64,000 nt of DNA from Bacteroidota bacterium (GCA_009786185.1 WQTS01000138.1:1-64000); one strand, 5' to 3'; positions 48,254 through 58,533 are shown, counted from the first letter of the stretch. The notes: a model not told the origin generated them from the letters alone. Translations and numbers: made by a program.

Positions 48254-48296
48254 ATAAAGAATGCGATATTTGCCGCCTCTTTTAAACAAAAATCTT

Positions 48297-49175
48297 ATGA
48301 CAGCTTTTGTATTTCCGGGACAGGGCGCCCAGTTTGTTGGAATGGGTAAAGAATTGTATGACAATTACCCAGAAGCCAAAAAAATGTTTGAAAAAGCAAA
48401 CGAAATTTTGGGTTTTTCTATCACCGATAAAATGTTTTTTGGCACAGATGCCGATTTGAAAGAAACGCAAATCACACAACCTGCCATTTTTCTGCACTCG
48501 ATTATTGTGTGTAAAATGTTGAATGAAGGCATGATTCCTGATATGGTTGCCGGTCACTCCTTAGGCGAGTTTAGCGCTTTGGTAGCCGCTCAAGCGCTTT
48601 CGTTTGAAGATGGTTTGCGCTTGGTGTCGCAGCGCGCCAACGCCATGCAAAAAGCTTGTGTACAAAATCCTTCAAGTATGGCGGTGGTGATAGGTTTTGA
48701 CGATGACAAAGCGAAAGCCATTTGCGAAACGATTGATGAGGTAGTAGTGCCCGCCAATTATAACTGCCCTGGGCAATTGGCTATTTCGGGAACTTTCAAA
48801 GGATTGGAATTAGCCGGCGAAGCGATTAAAGCCGCTGGTGCCAAGCGCGTGCTCATGCTGAATGTGGGTGGCGCTTTCCATTCGCCGCTGATGCTGCCTG
48901 CACAGGAAGAGTTGGCACAAGCTATTGAAAAAACTGTTTTCCAAACGCCAATTTGCCCTATTTATCAAAACTATACCGCACAACCTGAAACTGATCCAGA
49001 AATCATCAAGAAAAACTTAATACTACAACTCACCGCACCGGTGCTGTGGACTAAAACCATTCAAAATATGGTGAAAAATGGAGCTACAAAATTTGTAGAA
49101 TTTGGTCCCGGCGAAGTGCTGCAAGGATTGATTAAAAAAATTGAAAGTGCAGTGGAGGTAACAGGTAGAAAGTAA
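48297..49175 (+). CDS. fabD: Malonyl-CoA:ACP transacylase (track start overextended)
   Basis: FVFPGQGAQFVGMGKELY, VAGHSLGEFSALVAA, GGAFHSPLM. Confidence 0.95.
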   Translation: MTAFVFPGQGAQFVGMGKELYDNYPEAKKMFEKANEILGFSITDKMFFGTDADLKETQITQPAIFLHSIIVCKMLNEGMIPDMVAGHSLGEFSALVAAQALSFEDGLRLVSQRANAMQKACVQNPSSMAVVIGFDDDKAKAICETIDEVVVPANYNCPGQLAISGTFKGLELAGEAIKAAGAKRVLMLNVGGAFHSPLMLPAQEELAQAIEKTVFQTPICPIYQNYTAQPETDPEIIKKNLILQLTAPVLWTKTIQNMVKNGATKFVEFGPGEVLQGLIKKIESAVEVTGRK

Positions 49176-49186
49176 AACTCTGTGAT

Positions 49187-49249
49187 TCTCTGTGCTTACT
49201 CTGTGGTTCTCTGTGAAAAATAATATTACACACAGAGTAAGTACAGAGA
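49187..49249. repeat. Inverted repeat built of CTCTGTG(G/A)TTCTCTGTG words
   Basis: 49187-49205 TCTCTGTGCTTACTCTGTG vs 49231-49249 CACAGAGTAAGTACAGAGA, 1 mismatch. Confidence 0.85.
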
Positions 49250-49277
49250 ACCACAGAGAGAAACCCAATAATTTAGA

Positions 49278-49868
49278 ATGATACGTTTCTTTGATACAAT
49301 ATTTTCGTTTTTAGGGTTAATTATTCTATCGCCATTTTTTATAATCATTGCATTGTTAATTGCTTGTACTTCTCGTGGCAACATTTTTTACACCCAAAGC
49401 CGCGTTGGAAAACAAAATAAAGATTTCACACTTTTTAAGTTTCGTACGATGAGCATCGGCGCCGATAAGAAAGGCTTACTCACTGTAGGAATGAAAGATG
49501 CACGCATTACCAAAGTAGGAGGTTTTTTACGAAAATATAAATTAGATGAATTGCCTCAACTTTTTAACGTGCTGAAAGGAGATATGAGTTTGGTGGGTCC
49601 CCGTCCGGAAGTACGCAAATATGTGGATTTGTATAGCGACGAACAAAAACGTGTGTTGGAAGTACGCCCGGGCATCACCGATTACGCGTCTATTGAATAT
49701 TTTGACGAAAACAGGATTTTGGCACAATCTGACAATCCTGAAAAACAATATATTGAAGAAATTATGCCTCGAAAACTTCAATTGAATCTTCGGTATATTG
49801 AAAATTGTTCGGTGAAAGAATACTTTAGGATTTTGTTTTTAACGATAAAATCTGTGTTTATCTGTTAA
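49278..49868 (+). CDS. Bacterial sugar transferase (undecaprenyl-phosphate glycosyl-1-P transferase)
   Basis: GRNIFYTQSRVGK-like, FKFRTMSIGADKKG, RKYKLDELPQLFNVLKGDMSLVGPRPE. Confidence 0.92.
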   Translation: MIRFFDTIFSFLGLIILSPFFIIIALLIACTSRGNIFYTQSRVGKQNKDFTLFKFRTMSIGADKKGLLTVGMKDARITKVGGFLRKYKLDELPQLFNVLKGDMSLVGPRPEVRKYVDLYSDEQKRVLEVRPGITDYASIEYFDENRILAQSDNPEKQYIEEIMPRKLQLNLRYIENCSVKEYFRILFLTIKSVFIC

Positions 49869-49889
49869 ATCTGTGTCGTCTGCGTGTTT

Positions 49890-52397
49890 CTAAAACTCAA
49901 TCGCAAACTTCAAATTAATCAACCTCGGTGTTAAATAATTGGGAATAGCCCAATGGTTGTTAGCAATATCTTTAATCCACATATAGGAAGAAACATTGTT
50001 GTTGCCTAATAGGTTGAACACTTCAAAATAAAGTCCTGCATTTTTAATAGCACGCGCAAATTTGTTTTTGTTTTTAAATCTGTCTCTGCTTTGTTCAAAG
50101 AAAATGTACGAAAAACCGATGTCCACGCGGAAATAATCTTTCATTTCAAGGGTGTTTTCTTTGGTACGCACAAAATCGGGGTTCCAAAATGGAATTCCGG
50201 TGGAATAGACGAAATTTAGACTCACGCGCAACGGACGAAATCCGGGAATGTGATCCTGGAAAAAAAGATTGAGTGCAAAACGCTGGTCGGTGGGACGCCT
50301 TTTGTAGGTAGGTTCCTCCAACTCTCCCTTATTGTTTACGAACGGATGTTTGTATTTATCCATTGTGCTCATAATAGAGATGGCGAGCCACGATTCCAGT
50401 CCTTCAATCAATTCGCCGCTAAAACGTGTGTCAAAGCCGGTGGCAAAGCCTTTCGCATCATTCATACCACTGTAAACAATTTGGATATTATCAACAAAAT
50501 AAGAAATCAAATTGTCCAAATATTTGTAATATCCTTCCATGGAAAGCTTGAAAGGGCGGTTCAAAATTTTAAAATTGTATTCGCTTGCCAAAATCGCCTG
50601 ATAAGAAAATTGCGACTTAATATTACGATTCAACTCGCCGTGCCTGTTTCGGTATTCTCTATAAAAAGGCGTTTGGTAATATACACCGGTTTTTAGCCAA
50701 AACAGCCAATCGTGTTTCCAGCGCGGTTTATAAAGCAATGATATACGCGGTGAAGCGTGAAACTCTTCATTATACGACCAATAATGAAACCGCACGCCGC
50801 CGTTTAGCGTAAAACGCGGGTCAGTGTCGCTGTCTATTTTCCAAACATCCTGCACAAATCCGGTAATACGAATCGTGCTTAATGAATTGTTAGAATTGTA
50901 AAAATTAAACTTTCCAAACTCCAATGGGCGCGAAGGATGGTCAAACGGCACAGAATCGCCCGGAACTGTTGGAATGTGGGGCAAAGTATATCCGGCAGAA
51001 TCGCTCCAATGCCATTGATACAGTTTATCTCGGATCCGTTCGTTTTGAACTTTAACGCCCCACGAAAAAGTGTTTCGCTTGGGCAACTGATGGTCTCCGC
51101 GAATATCGGCAGCCGAAACCAAAAATTGGATATGATTTCTTGTATGATCAATGTTGGTTCCTACGGCACGTACCGAAATCTCTTCTACAGGATCTTTTTC
51201 TCTGTCAAAATTTATCTCAATATCACTGAGCCAATACTCACTTTGAATATCGAAAGTTTCGCTTTCTTTCGCATAATATGAAGACACAATTAACCTCAAT
51301 TGGTTTTTTAAATTAGGACGATATGTAAAAGTTAATCCGCCTAAATAATTTTCATACCTATCTACTTCTTGTCCATCGAAAAAAACTGTAAACTGTTTAA
51401 AATCATCTATGGGGCCAAATCGAGTTGTGCGGTTGGAAGGAATAAAAAGATATTGGTTAATAGAAAAATTTCCCAGCAATCCGATTTCAAATTTATCGGA
51501 AATATTCCATCCCAGCAACATTTGTGCATCAAAAAAATTGGGTTTATAATCTCCTTTTGAATCCATTGAGTTAAGGAGATACGCATTAGTTTTGTATCTC
51601 ACCCCAACGAGATACGTAAACACGTCGCGATTTTTTTGTTTGTTGCGCGCACTGCCTTCAATGTGAGCGGAAGTACCCAAGAAGCCAATCATGAACGAAC
51701 CGCCAAGCTGTTTGGGTTTTTTGTATTCCACATCCATCACGGAAGACATTTTGTCGCCATACTGCGCAGGAAAACCACCTGCAGAAAATTTTACCGCTTG
51801 CGTAAGATCCAAATTCACAAAACTTAACCCTTCCTGATTGCCGTTGCGCACCAAAAAAGGGCGGTATATCTGAATGTCATTTACGAAAATTAAGTTTTCA
51901 TCATAATTTCCGCCACGCACATTATACTGTGAGCTTAATTCATTCACAGAGGAAACCCCCGGAAGCATTTTAATTAAACCTTCGGCGCCGCCGGTGGGCG
52001 AGGGTAGTGTAAACGTTAACCTCGGATCTACGCGCGTATAACCATCTGTAAACGTGGTGGAAATATCCACTCTTTCCAATTTGGAACCGGTAGGAGTAAG
52101 CTCTAAATCCAATTTTAAACGTTCTCTTGGTAAGCCTTTTACGGTAACAATTGTATCATGATAAGCCATGTGTCTGAAATGCAACTGCACCTCAATATGG
52201 GCAGGCACAGTAATTTGATACTTCCCATCTTCGGTAGAAATTGCGGTGTGGTCGGTTTGCGGCGACAGTACCATCACGTTATCCACTGGGTTTTGCGCAT
52301 CACGAATTGTTCCGTATACGGTAACAGTGTTTTGCGCGCACAAAATTAAGGTCGTAAAGATGAATAAAGTCAGAAAAAAAATGCGCCGCATTTTCAA
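49890..52397 (-). CDS. TonB-dependent receptor with carboxypeptidase-like regulatory domain
   Basis: VTVYGTIRDAQNPVDNVMV, LIKMLPGVSSVNELSSQYNVRGGNYDENLIFVNDIQIYRPF, terminal barrel strand. Confidence 0.93.
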   Translation of the reverse strand: MKMRRIFFLTLFIFTTLILCAQNTVTVYGTIRDAQNPVDNVMVLSPQTDHTAISTEDGKYQITVPAHIEVQLHFRHMAYHDTIVTVKGLPRERLKLDLELTPTGSKLERVDISTTFTDGYTRVDPRLTFTLPSPTGGAEGLIKMLPGVSSVNELSSQYNVRGGNYDENLIFVNDIQIYRPFLVRNGNQEGLSFVNLDLTQAVKFSAGGFPAQYGDKMSSVMDVEYKKPKQLGGSFMIGFLGTSAHIEGSARNKQKNRDVFTYLVGVRYKTNAYLLNSMDSKGDYKPNFFDAQMLLGWNISDKFEIGLLGNFSINQYLFIPSNRTTRFGPIDDFKQFTVFFDGQEVDRYENYLGGLTFTYRPNLKNQLRLIVSSYYAKESETFDIQSEYWLSDIEINFDREKDPVEEISVRAVGTNIDHTRNHIQFLVSAADIRGDHQLPKRNTFSWGVKVQNERIRDKLYQWHWSDSAGYTLPHIPTVPGDSVPFDHPSRPLEFGKFNFYNSNNSLSTIRITGFVQDVWKIDSDTDPRFTLNGGVRFHYWSYNEEFHASPRISLLYKPRWKHDWLFWLKTGVYYQTPFYREYRNRHGELNRNIKSQFSYQAILASEYNFKILNRPFKLSMEGYYKYLDNLISYFVDNIQIVYSGMNDAKGFATGFDTRFSGELIEGLESWLAISIMSTMDKYKHPFVNNKGELEEPTYKRRPTDQRFALNLFFQDHIPGFRPLRVSLNFVYSTGIPFWNPDFVRTKENTLEMKDYFRVDIGFSYIFFEQSRDRFKNKNKFARAIKNAGLYFEVFNLLGNNNVSSYMWIKDIANNHWAIPNYLTPRLINLKFAIEF

Positions 52398-52449
52398 TGG
52401 AAAATGGTTTAGAATATAAAATACGAAATAATAGCGTTTTTATTATCCG

Positions 52450-53427
52450 TTACCTCGAATTAATAAAATTATTCAACTCATTAATACTACTCGAATATTG
52501 AAAAGCGTCATTCACCTTATAATATTTATTTTGGTCGTACACAAATTCGTAAGCAAATTTTGCAAGATCTACGCGATCTTTATCGAAAGAGAACATTCTT
52601 AGGAGATCGCTAATCTGATCGGAGGTCATACAAGAGTTTTTAATAACTTGTTTTGCTAATGTTACTTTATCTTTTTCAAAAGATTTTGATTGAATGGAGC
52701 TTTTCGCTTCTACAAAATCAACGGTAGACATGGGCTGGAAACATCTGTTGGCAGGAGCAGCCGGAGCCGGAGCTGGTGCCGGTGCCGGTGCCGGTGCGGT
52801 ATTTACGGTACTTCCGGTAGTGGTGGTAGTTGTTGTTGTGGTCGTAGTCATGGTGGTGGTCGTAGTTATGCCGCCCGCTGATACGTTCATATTCAAATTA
52901 ATAGACTCTTGCCCTGCACCCGCTTGAATACCCATAGAGCTTTCGCTTATGTTCATATTTATATTTACATTTTCTGTGCCATCGTTGATATTCATTGAAA
53001 TAGTGCCGTCTGTTGTAGCAGGATTGTTGTTTTGCTGTTGATTACGGTTGTGGTGCGACCCGTGCCTTCTGTCTGTTTCCGGCTGTGCCTCCATAACCCT
53101 TGGCGATTCGCCTCTAAGTGCTAAATTCCACTTTCCCTTGTTATTTTGTTTAGCTACCATGGTTATTTCTAGATTTTTTTCTTCTCTGTAAACCCTTCCT
53201 GTCAATTCCGGAATTGATTTGTTGGCAAACGCAAGGCGTAATTGATAACTATGTCCGCTAATATTTTTAGCTTTTACATTAGCCGCGGGAACATCATTTT
53301 GTTTAGCGCCATTTACATAAAGGATGAATGTTTCACCGTTTTCGGTATAAACCGTAATATCGTTAGTTTGGGCAAAACCTAATGTGCATAGGCAGCACAA
53401 TAAGATGATAAAGAAACTTTTTTTCAT
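52450..53427 (-). CDS. DUF4476-like secreted protein with Thr and Ala-Pro low-complexity linker
   Basis: C-term FVEAKSSIQSKSFEKDKVTLAKQVIKNSCMTSDQISDLLRMFSFDKDRVDLAKFAYEFVYDQNKYYKVNDAF; TTTTMTTTTTTTTTTTG...APAPAPAPAPAP. Confidence 0.82.
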   Translation of the reverse strand: MKKSFFIILLCCLCTLGFAQTNDITVYTENGETFILYVNGAKQNDVPAANVKAKNISGHSYQLRLAFANKSIPELTGRVYREEKNLEITMVAKQNNKGKWNLALRGESPRVMEAQPETDRRHGSHHNRNQQQNNNPATTDGTISMNINDGTENVNINMNISESSMGIQAGAGQESINLNMNVSAGGITTTTTMTTTTTTTTTTTGSTVNTAPAPAPAPAPAPAAPANRCFQPMSTVDFVEAKSSIQSKSFEKDKVTLAKQVIKNSCMTSDQISDLLRMFSFDKDRVDLAKFAYEFVYDQNKYYKVNDAFQYSSSINELNNFINSR

Positions 53428-53603
53428 AATAGGTTGGTTTTAATTTTTTTTTTACTAAAATAATAATTCGGCAAAAATACAATTTTTTGCATCTTGTTTT
53501 TCATTATTATTTATTTTCTCAACAATTCTTCATAGAAAATAAGCAAAATGACTCTATTTTTAATCACTTTTTTTCGTTAATTCGCAGCTTAAAAATCAAA
53601 ACA

Positions 53604-53849
53604 ATGGAACATACAGCTTTAATAGAAAAAATAACCTCAATTATTGAACAAATTCGCCCTTATTTACAACAAGATGGAGGTGATATTCAATTTATTGAAT
53701 TAACTCCGGAAAACATTGTGCGCGTTCAACTTCGCGGCGCCTGCGGAAGTTGCCCGCATGCAAAAATTACCCTCAAACACATGGTGGAAGCTACGATTAT
53801 GGAGCAATGCCCGGAAATTAAAGGAGTGGAAGATATTAACTTAGGGTAA
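53604..53849 (+). CDS. NifU-like Fe-S scaffold C-terminal domain protein (track start overextended)
   Basis: IRPYLQQDGGDIQFIELT, VRVQLRGACGSCPHAKITLKHMVE. Confidence 0.93.
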   Translation: MEHTALIEKITSIIEQIRPYLQQDGGDIQFIELTPENIVRVQLRGACGSCPHAKITLKHMVEATIMEQCPEIKGVEDINLG

Positions 53850-53914
53850 GCGGTTTGCAGTGTGCGGTGAGCGACATGACTCACCGCATACCGCATACCG
53901 CATACCGCAAACCG
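53850..53914. repeat. Inverted repeat with 7-bp tandem units (accgcat)n
   Basis: gcggtttgcagtgtgcggtgag-cgacatga-ctcaccgcataccgcataccgcataccgcaaaccg. Confidence 0.9.
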
Positions 53915-53922
53915 TAATAACT

Positions 53923-55020
53923 ATGGGACTAAAATGCGGAATTATCGGGCTGACAAACAGCGGAAAAACAACGCTGTTTAATTGTATTTCCAATACGAAA
54001 GCAGCGATTACCGATTTTGCGTACAGTACGAATAAATCGAATATTGGCGTGTGTAATGTGCCCGATCCGAGGTTGGAGCATATTGATACCTTCATCAAAG
54101 CGGAGCGATTGGTATATGCCACGATGGATGTTGTGGACATTCCGGGTTTGGCAAAAGGCGCCTCGCAAGGCGAAGGCATCGGAAATACGTTTTTGGCAGA
54201 TGTGCGTTTGTGTGACGCTTTAATTCATGTGTTGCGCTGTTTCGATAATCCGAACTTGCCCCACGTGGAAGGCTCTATTAACCCCGTTCGCGATATTGAA
54301 ATCATTGATTTTGAATTGCAAGTAAAAGACCTGGAGCAAATTGAACGGAAAATGTTGAAAGTGGAGAAAGCCATGAAAGCAGGAGAAAAAAGTGCCAAAC
54401 AAGATTACGAAACACTTCAAAAATATAAAACACATATCGAAAATTTTCAGAATGTAAGCACATTAGAGGTTGCGTCCGAAGAACGCGCCGTAGTAGCTGA
54501 TTTGCTTTTGCTTACCGAAAAACCGCAGTTATTTGTATGTAACGTGAACGATGAAGATGCGGTGAACGGAAATAAATATGTAGAGCAAGTGCAAGAGTAT
54601 CTGAAAGATAAAAATGCGGAAATGCTTATCATTGCCGGAAAAATTGAATCCGAAATTGCGGAATTAGATGATGAAGAAGAACGTATGGTGTTTCTGCAAG
54701 ATGTAGGGTTAAGCGAAGCCGGCGTGCGCAAAGTAATTCGCGCCGCTTATAAGTTGCTGAACCTCATCTCTTTTTTTACAGTGGGCGGCAAAGAAAACCG
54801 CGCCTGGACGATAAGAAAAGGTATGTTGGCGCCACAGGCTGCCGGCGCCATTCACAGCGACTTGGAACGCGGGTTCATTCGCGCCGAAGTAATTAAATAC
54901 AACGACTTAGTGGCGCTCGGATCCGAATTAAAATGTAAGGAAGCCGGAAAACTTTCCGTAGAAGGAAAAACCTATCAGGTACAAGACGGAGACATTTTGC
55001 ATATTAGATTTAATGTTTAA
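53923..55020 (+). CDS. ychF: Redox-regulated ATPase YchF (track start overextended)
   Basis: KCGIIGLTNSGKTTLFNCIS, VDIPGLAKGASQGEGIGNTFLADVR. Confidence 0.97.
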   Translation: MGLKCGIIGLTNSGKTTLFNCISNTKAAITDFAYSTNKSNIGVCNVPDPRLEHIDTFIKAERLVYATMDVVDIPGLAKGASQGEGIGNTFLADVRLCDALIHVLRCFDNPNLPHVEGSINPVRDIEIIDFELQVKDLEQIERKMLKVEKAMKAGEKSAKQDYETLQKYKTHIENFQNVSTLEVASEERAVVADLLLLTEKPQLFVCNVNDEDAVNGNKYVEQVQEYLKDKNAEMLIIAGKIESEIAELDDEEERMVFLQDVGLSEAGVRKVIRAAYKLLNLISFFTVGGKENRAWTIRKGMLAPQAAGAIHSDLERGFIRAEVIKYNDLVALGSELKCKEAGKLSVEGKTYQVQDGDILHIRFNV

Positions 55021-55113
55021 AGATTTAAAAATTTAAAACCACAACCCATTACCTTTAAATATTTAAATCTTAAACTCTTAATTCTTAAATTTTTAACCCA
55101 AAAACATATCATT

Positions 55114-56016
55114 ATGAAAAATTACAAAATTTTATTTCTGTTTTTAGCGATTGCATTTGTTGCAACCAGTTGTGTTTCATCAAAAAAATACAAAGAATTG
55201 GATGCCCTATATCAAAAATGCACCGATGATTTGAATTATACGACTTCTGAAAAAATTGATTTTGAAAACAAAAGCAAAGAGTTGGCATCGGAAATTGTAA
55301 CTTTAAAGGTACAAATTGAAAAATTGAAAGAGGACACCACTGCGATGGGAAGAAGAATTCGCATTGCAGAAAATCAATTGAATAAAATGAAAGGCGATTA
55401 CGATGAACTTTTAAAAAGCTTCACTGATCAAAATTTAACATTTATTAATACGCTACAAGAGCGTGAAAAAGAATTGGCAGAAAAAGAAGCGCGTTTGGCA
55501 GAATTGCAAAATATTTTAGCGCAAAAAGACGCTGAAGTAAAAGCATTAAAAAATAAAGTAACCAATGCACTGAAAGGATTTGAAGATCATGGCTTAACGA
55601 TTTACGAAAAAAATGGGAAAGTATATGTGTCGTTAGATGAAAAATTGCTCTTTGCCTCAGGAAGTTGGGAAATTGATAACAGAGGGAAAGAGGCGTTGGC
55701 AGAATTGGGCAAAGTGCTTGCCCAAGACACAGATATCAATGTGATGATTGAAGGACATACGGATAACGTTCCTTTTAGAGGGAGTGGCAATGTGAAAGAC
55801 AATTGGGATTTGAGCGTGATGCGCGCCACTGCAGTGGTAAAAGAAGTTTTGAAAAATAAAGGAATTGACCCACAGCGTGTTACGGCTGCCGGAAGAAGCG
55901 AATATGTTCCTATTGATCCTGCGGATACAAGAGAAGCGCGCGCGAGAAACCGCCGTACCGAAATTATTTTAACGCCGAAATTAGACGAACTTTTCAGAAT
56001 TATTGACAGCCAATAA
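55114..56016 (+). CDS. OmpA-family lipoprotein with coiled coil
   Basis: Lipobox ATSC|VSSKK; NVMIEGHTDNVPFRGSGNVKDNWDLSVMRATAVVKEVL. Confidence 0.93.
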   Translation: MKNYKILFLFLAIAFVATSCVSSKKYKELDALYQKCTDDLNYTTSEKIDFENKSKELASEIVTLKVQIEKLKEDTTAMGRRIRIAENQLNKMKGDYDELLKSFTDQNLTFINTLQEREKELAEKEARLAELQNILAQKDAEVKALKNKVTNALKGFEDHGLTIYEKNGKVYVSLDEKLLFASGSWEIDNRGKEALAELGKVLAQDTDINVMIEGHTDNVPFRGSGNVKDNWDLSVMRATAVVKEVLKNKGIDPQRVTAAGRSEYVPIDPADTREARARNRRTEIILTPKLDELFRIIDSQ

Positions 56017-58533
56017 TTGAAAACAATTCCGTTTTTTTCAAAAACAGCATTGGATTGGTTTGAAGAAAACCAACGCCGGTTGCCTTGGCGCGGGGAAAGC
56101 GACCCGTATAAGATTTGGGTTTCGGAAATTATTTTGCAGCAAACACGTGTAAACCAAGGCTGGGAGTATTACGAGCGATTTGTGGAACGGTTTCCTAATG
56201 TAAAATCGTTGGCAGAAGCGCCTTTGCAAGAAGTTTTACATGTGTGGCAAGGATTGGGTTACTATTCCCGGGCGCGCAATATGCACACGGCTGCCCAACA
56301 AATAATGCAGGATTATCAGAGTGTTTTTCCGCATAATTATTTGGAAATTAGAAAACTGAAAGGTATTGGCGATTACACGGCTGCAGCCATTGGCTCTATT
56401 GCATTCAGGCTTCCTTATCCTGCCGTAGATGGCAACGTATTGCGCGTAATTACAAGAATATTTGGTATCTACGATGATATCTCACAACAAAAAACGGTAC
56501 GCACCATTACGCAACTTTGCCAAGAATTAATAGATAAGGAAAATCCGGGTGATTTTAATCAGGCGCTCATGGAATTAGGCGCTATTCAATGCACATCCAA
56601 AAAACCGGCTTGTGAAACTTGCCCATTTGCAACTTATTGTGTAGCTTTTGAAAAGGAACAAGTAACTTTGCTGCCTGTAAAGTCTTCTAAACTAAAAGTT
56701 AAAGACCGCTTTTTGCACTACTTTATCTTCCTTAAAGACGATAAAGTCATTATTGAACAACGCACCGCCAACGATATTTGGAAAAATTTGTATCAGTTTC
56801 CTTTGATTGAAACCCAGACCGTTTGCGAAAAAATTTCCGATTTCGATGAAATGCAGCCTGTTTTTTTGAAAGAGATAAAACATAAACTTACCCACCAACA
56901 TTTAACGATTCGGTTTTATGTGCTAAATGGTGAATTTCCGGAATTGAAAAACAATCAAATCATCATTCCCATAAAAAGATTAAAAGATTATCCTTTCCCT
57001 GTGCCTTTAAAAGGAATTTTAGAAAATGCAGATTCTGAAATGTCTTTCTTTCAGCAAATTATCGAACCTTTGTGTTTAAATTTTCAGAAACATGAAACAA
57101 ATCCCGCATTTTGCATCAATGAAGTTTTTTATTCTTACAAACAATTAAACCTGCGGGTGGGTGCCATTTTAACCGCATTAAAAAATGTTAAAAACAAGAA
57201 CATCGCTTTGGCGGCGCATGACCATATTGACACTTATGCTACCATTATCGCGTGTTGGCTGTTGCACAAATATTATATTCCGTTAAATCCGGCTTTTCCT
57301 GTAGAGCGCAATTTGCAAATTTTGGAACAAACGCAAGCTTCTGTTGTTTTAGATGTGGTAACCGATTCTGTCTTTAAAAATAATAAAACTATTATCGTAA
57401 CCTCCGAGCTGCAAGATGCTGACATTGATTGGAATGTAGTTGAAAGACAAAAAGATAATGATGATGACTTTGCGTATCTTTTGTTTACTTCCGGCAGCAC
57501 GGGCATCCCCAAAGGCGTGCCGATAACACGCCATAATTTGGCTGCTTTTATAGCAGGTTATAAAGAAGTTATTCCCGATCTTTCGGAAAACGACCGTTGT
57601 TTGCAAATGTTCGATCTTACTTTCGATATGTCGGTGGTAAGCTATTTATTCCCGCTGTTGCACGGCGCTTGCATTTATACCATTCCCGCGGATAAACTGA
57701 AATATCAATATGTTTATACACTTTTAGAACGACACACTTTGACTTATCTTACCTTAGTGCCTTCTGTGTTGCACTATTTGCAAAACTATTTTGAAGAGAT
57801 TTATGCACCTTCGGTGCGCTACTGTTTATTTGCCGGCGAAGCGTTATTAGAAAATATTGTAAATCAGTGGCATAAATGTGTGCCGAATGCCGTACAAATG
57901 AACTTGCTTGGACCTACCGAAGCCACCATTTACTGCACACATCACACAGTAAAATACAATACTGCTTATCGAAATGGAATTGTTTCTGTGGGCAAGGAAT
58001 TGAAAAACACGTCCTTAGAAGTATTTAATGATGATTATATCCAATTTTTGACAAGCGAAGCGGGCGAATTGTGCATTGCGGGCGCACAACTTACCCCCGG
58101 ATATCTTAATAATGAAGAATTAAACCGGGAAAAGTTTTTTACCATACATTACAAAGAAAAACCAACGCGATTTTATAAAACAGGCGATTTGTGCATTAAA
58201 AATCCCGATGGTTCTATAGATTTTATAGGACGGAAAGACACGCAAATTAAAATCAGCGGATTTCGCGTAGAGCTTTCGGAGATAGAGTTTCATGCACGCA
58301 AAGCGCTGGATAACAGAGTTAATGCTGTTGCGCTTGCCACAACCAATGCCTTTGGAAATCCGGAAATCGTTTTGTTTTATGAAACTACAGAACAAGCTAC
58401 AGAGTCCATACTTCATTACTTACAAAAAATGTTGCCTTACTATATGATTCCCCGAGAAATTTGCTTTATACCACAATTCCCATTAAATGCAAACGGTAAA
58501 ATAGATAAAAAGAGACTGTTATGTCAGCAATAA
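56017..58533 (+). CDS. Fusion: MutY A/G-specific adenine glycosylase (aa ~1-341) + NRPS-type AMP-binding domain (aa ~342-838)
   Basis: MutY SEIILQQTRVNQGW, LKGIGDYTAAAIGSIAF, VDGNVLRVITRIF, Cx6Cx2Cx5C CTSKKPACETCPFATYC; AMP-binding LLFTSGSTGIPKGVP, FDMSVVS, GPTEATI, YKTGDL, GRKDTQIKISGFRVEL, NANGKIDKKRL; one uninterrupted frame, TTG start. Confidence 0.93.
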   Translation: MKTIPFFSKTALDWFEENQRRLPWRGESDPYKIWVSEIILQQTRVNQGWEYYERFVERFPNVKSLAEAPLQEVLHVWQGLGYYSRARNMHTAAQQIMQDYQSVFPHNYLEIRKLKGIGDYTAAAIGSIAFRLPYPAVDGNVLRVITRIFGIYDDISQQKTVRTITQLCQELIDKENPGDFNQALMELGAIQCTSKKPACETCPFATYCVAFEKEQVTLLPVKSSKLKVKDRFLHYFIFLKDDKVIIEQRTANDIWKNLYQFPLIETQTVCEKISDFDEMQPVFLKEIKHKLTHQHLTIRFYVLNGEFPELKNNQIIIPIKRLKDYPFPVPLKGILENADSEMSFFQQIIEPLCLNFQKHETNPAFCINEVFYSYKQLNLRVGAILTALKNVKNKNIALAAHDHIDTYATIIACWLLHKYYIPLNPAFPVERNLQILEQTQASVVLDVVTDSVFKNNKTIIVTSELQDADIDWNVVERQKDNDDDFAYLLFTSGSTGIPKGVPITRHNLAAFIAGYKEVIPDLSENDRCLQMFDLTFDMSVVSYLFPLLHGACIYTIPADKLKYQYVYTLLERHTLTYLTLVPSVLHYLQNYFEEIYAPSVRYCLFAGEALLENIVNQWHKCVPNAVQMNLLGPTEATIYCTHHTVKYNTAYRNGIVSVGKELKNTSLEVFNDDYIQFLTSEAGELCIAGAQLTPGYLNNEELNREKFFTIHYKEKPTRFYKTGDLCIKNPDGSIDFIGRKDTQIKISGFRVELSEIEFHARKALDNRVNAVALATTNAFGNPEIVLFYETTEQATESILHYLQKMLPYYMIPREICFIPQFPLNANGKIDKKRLLCQQ

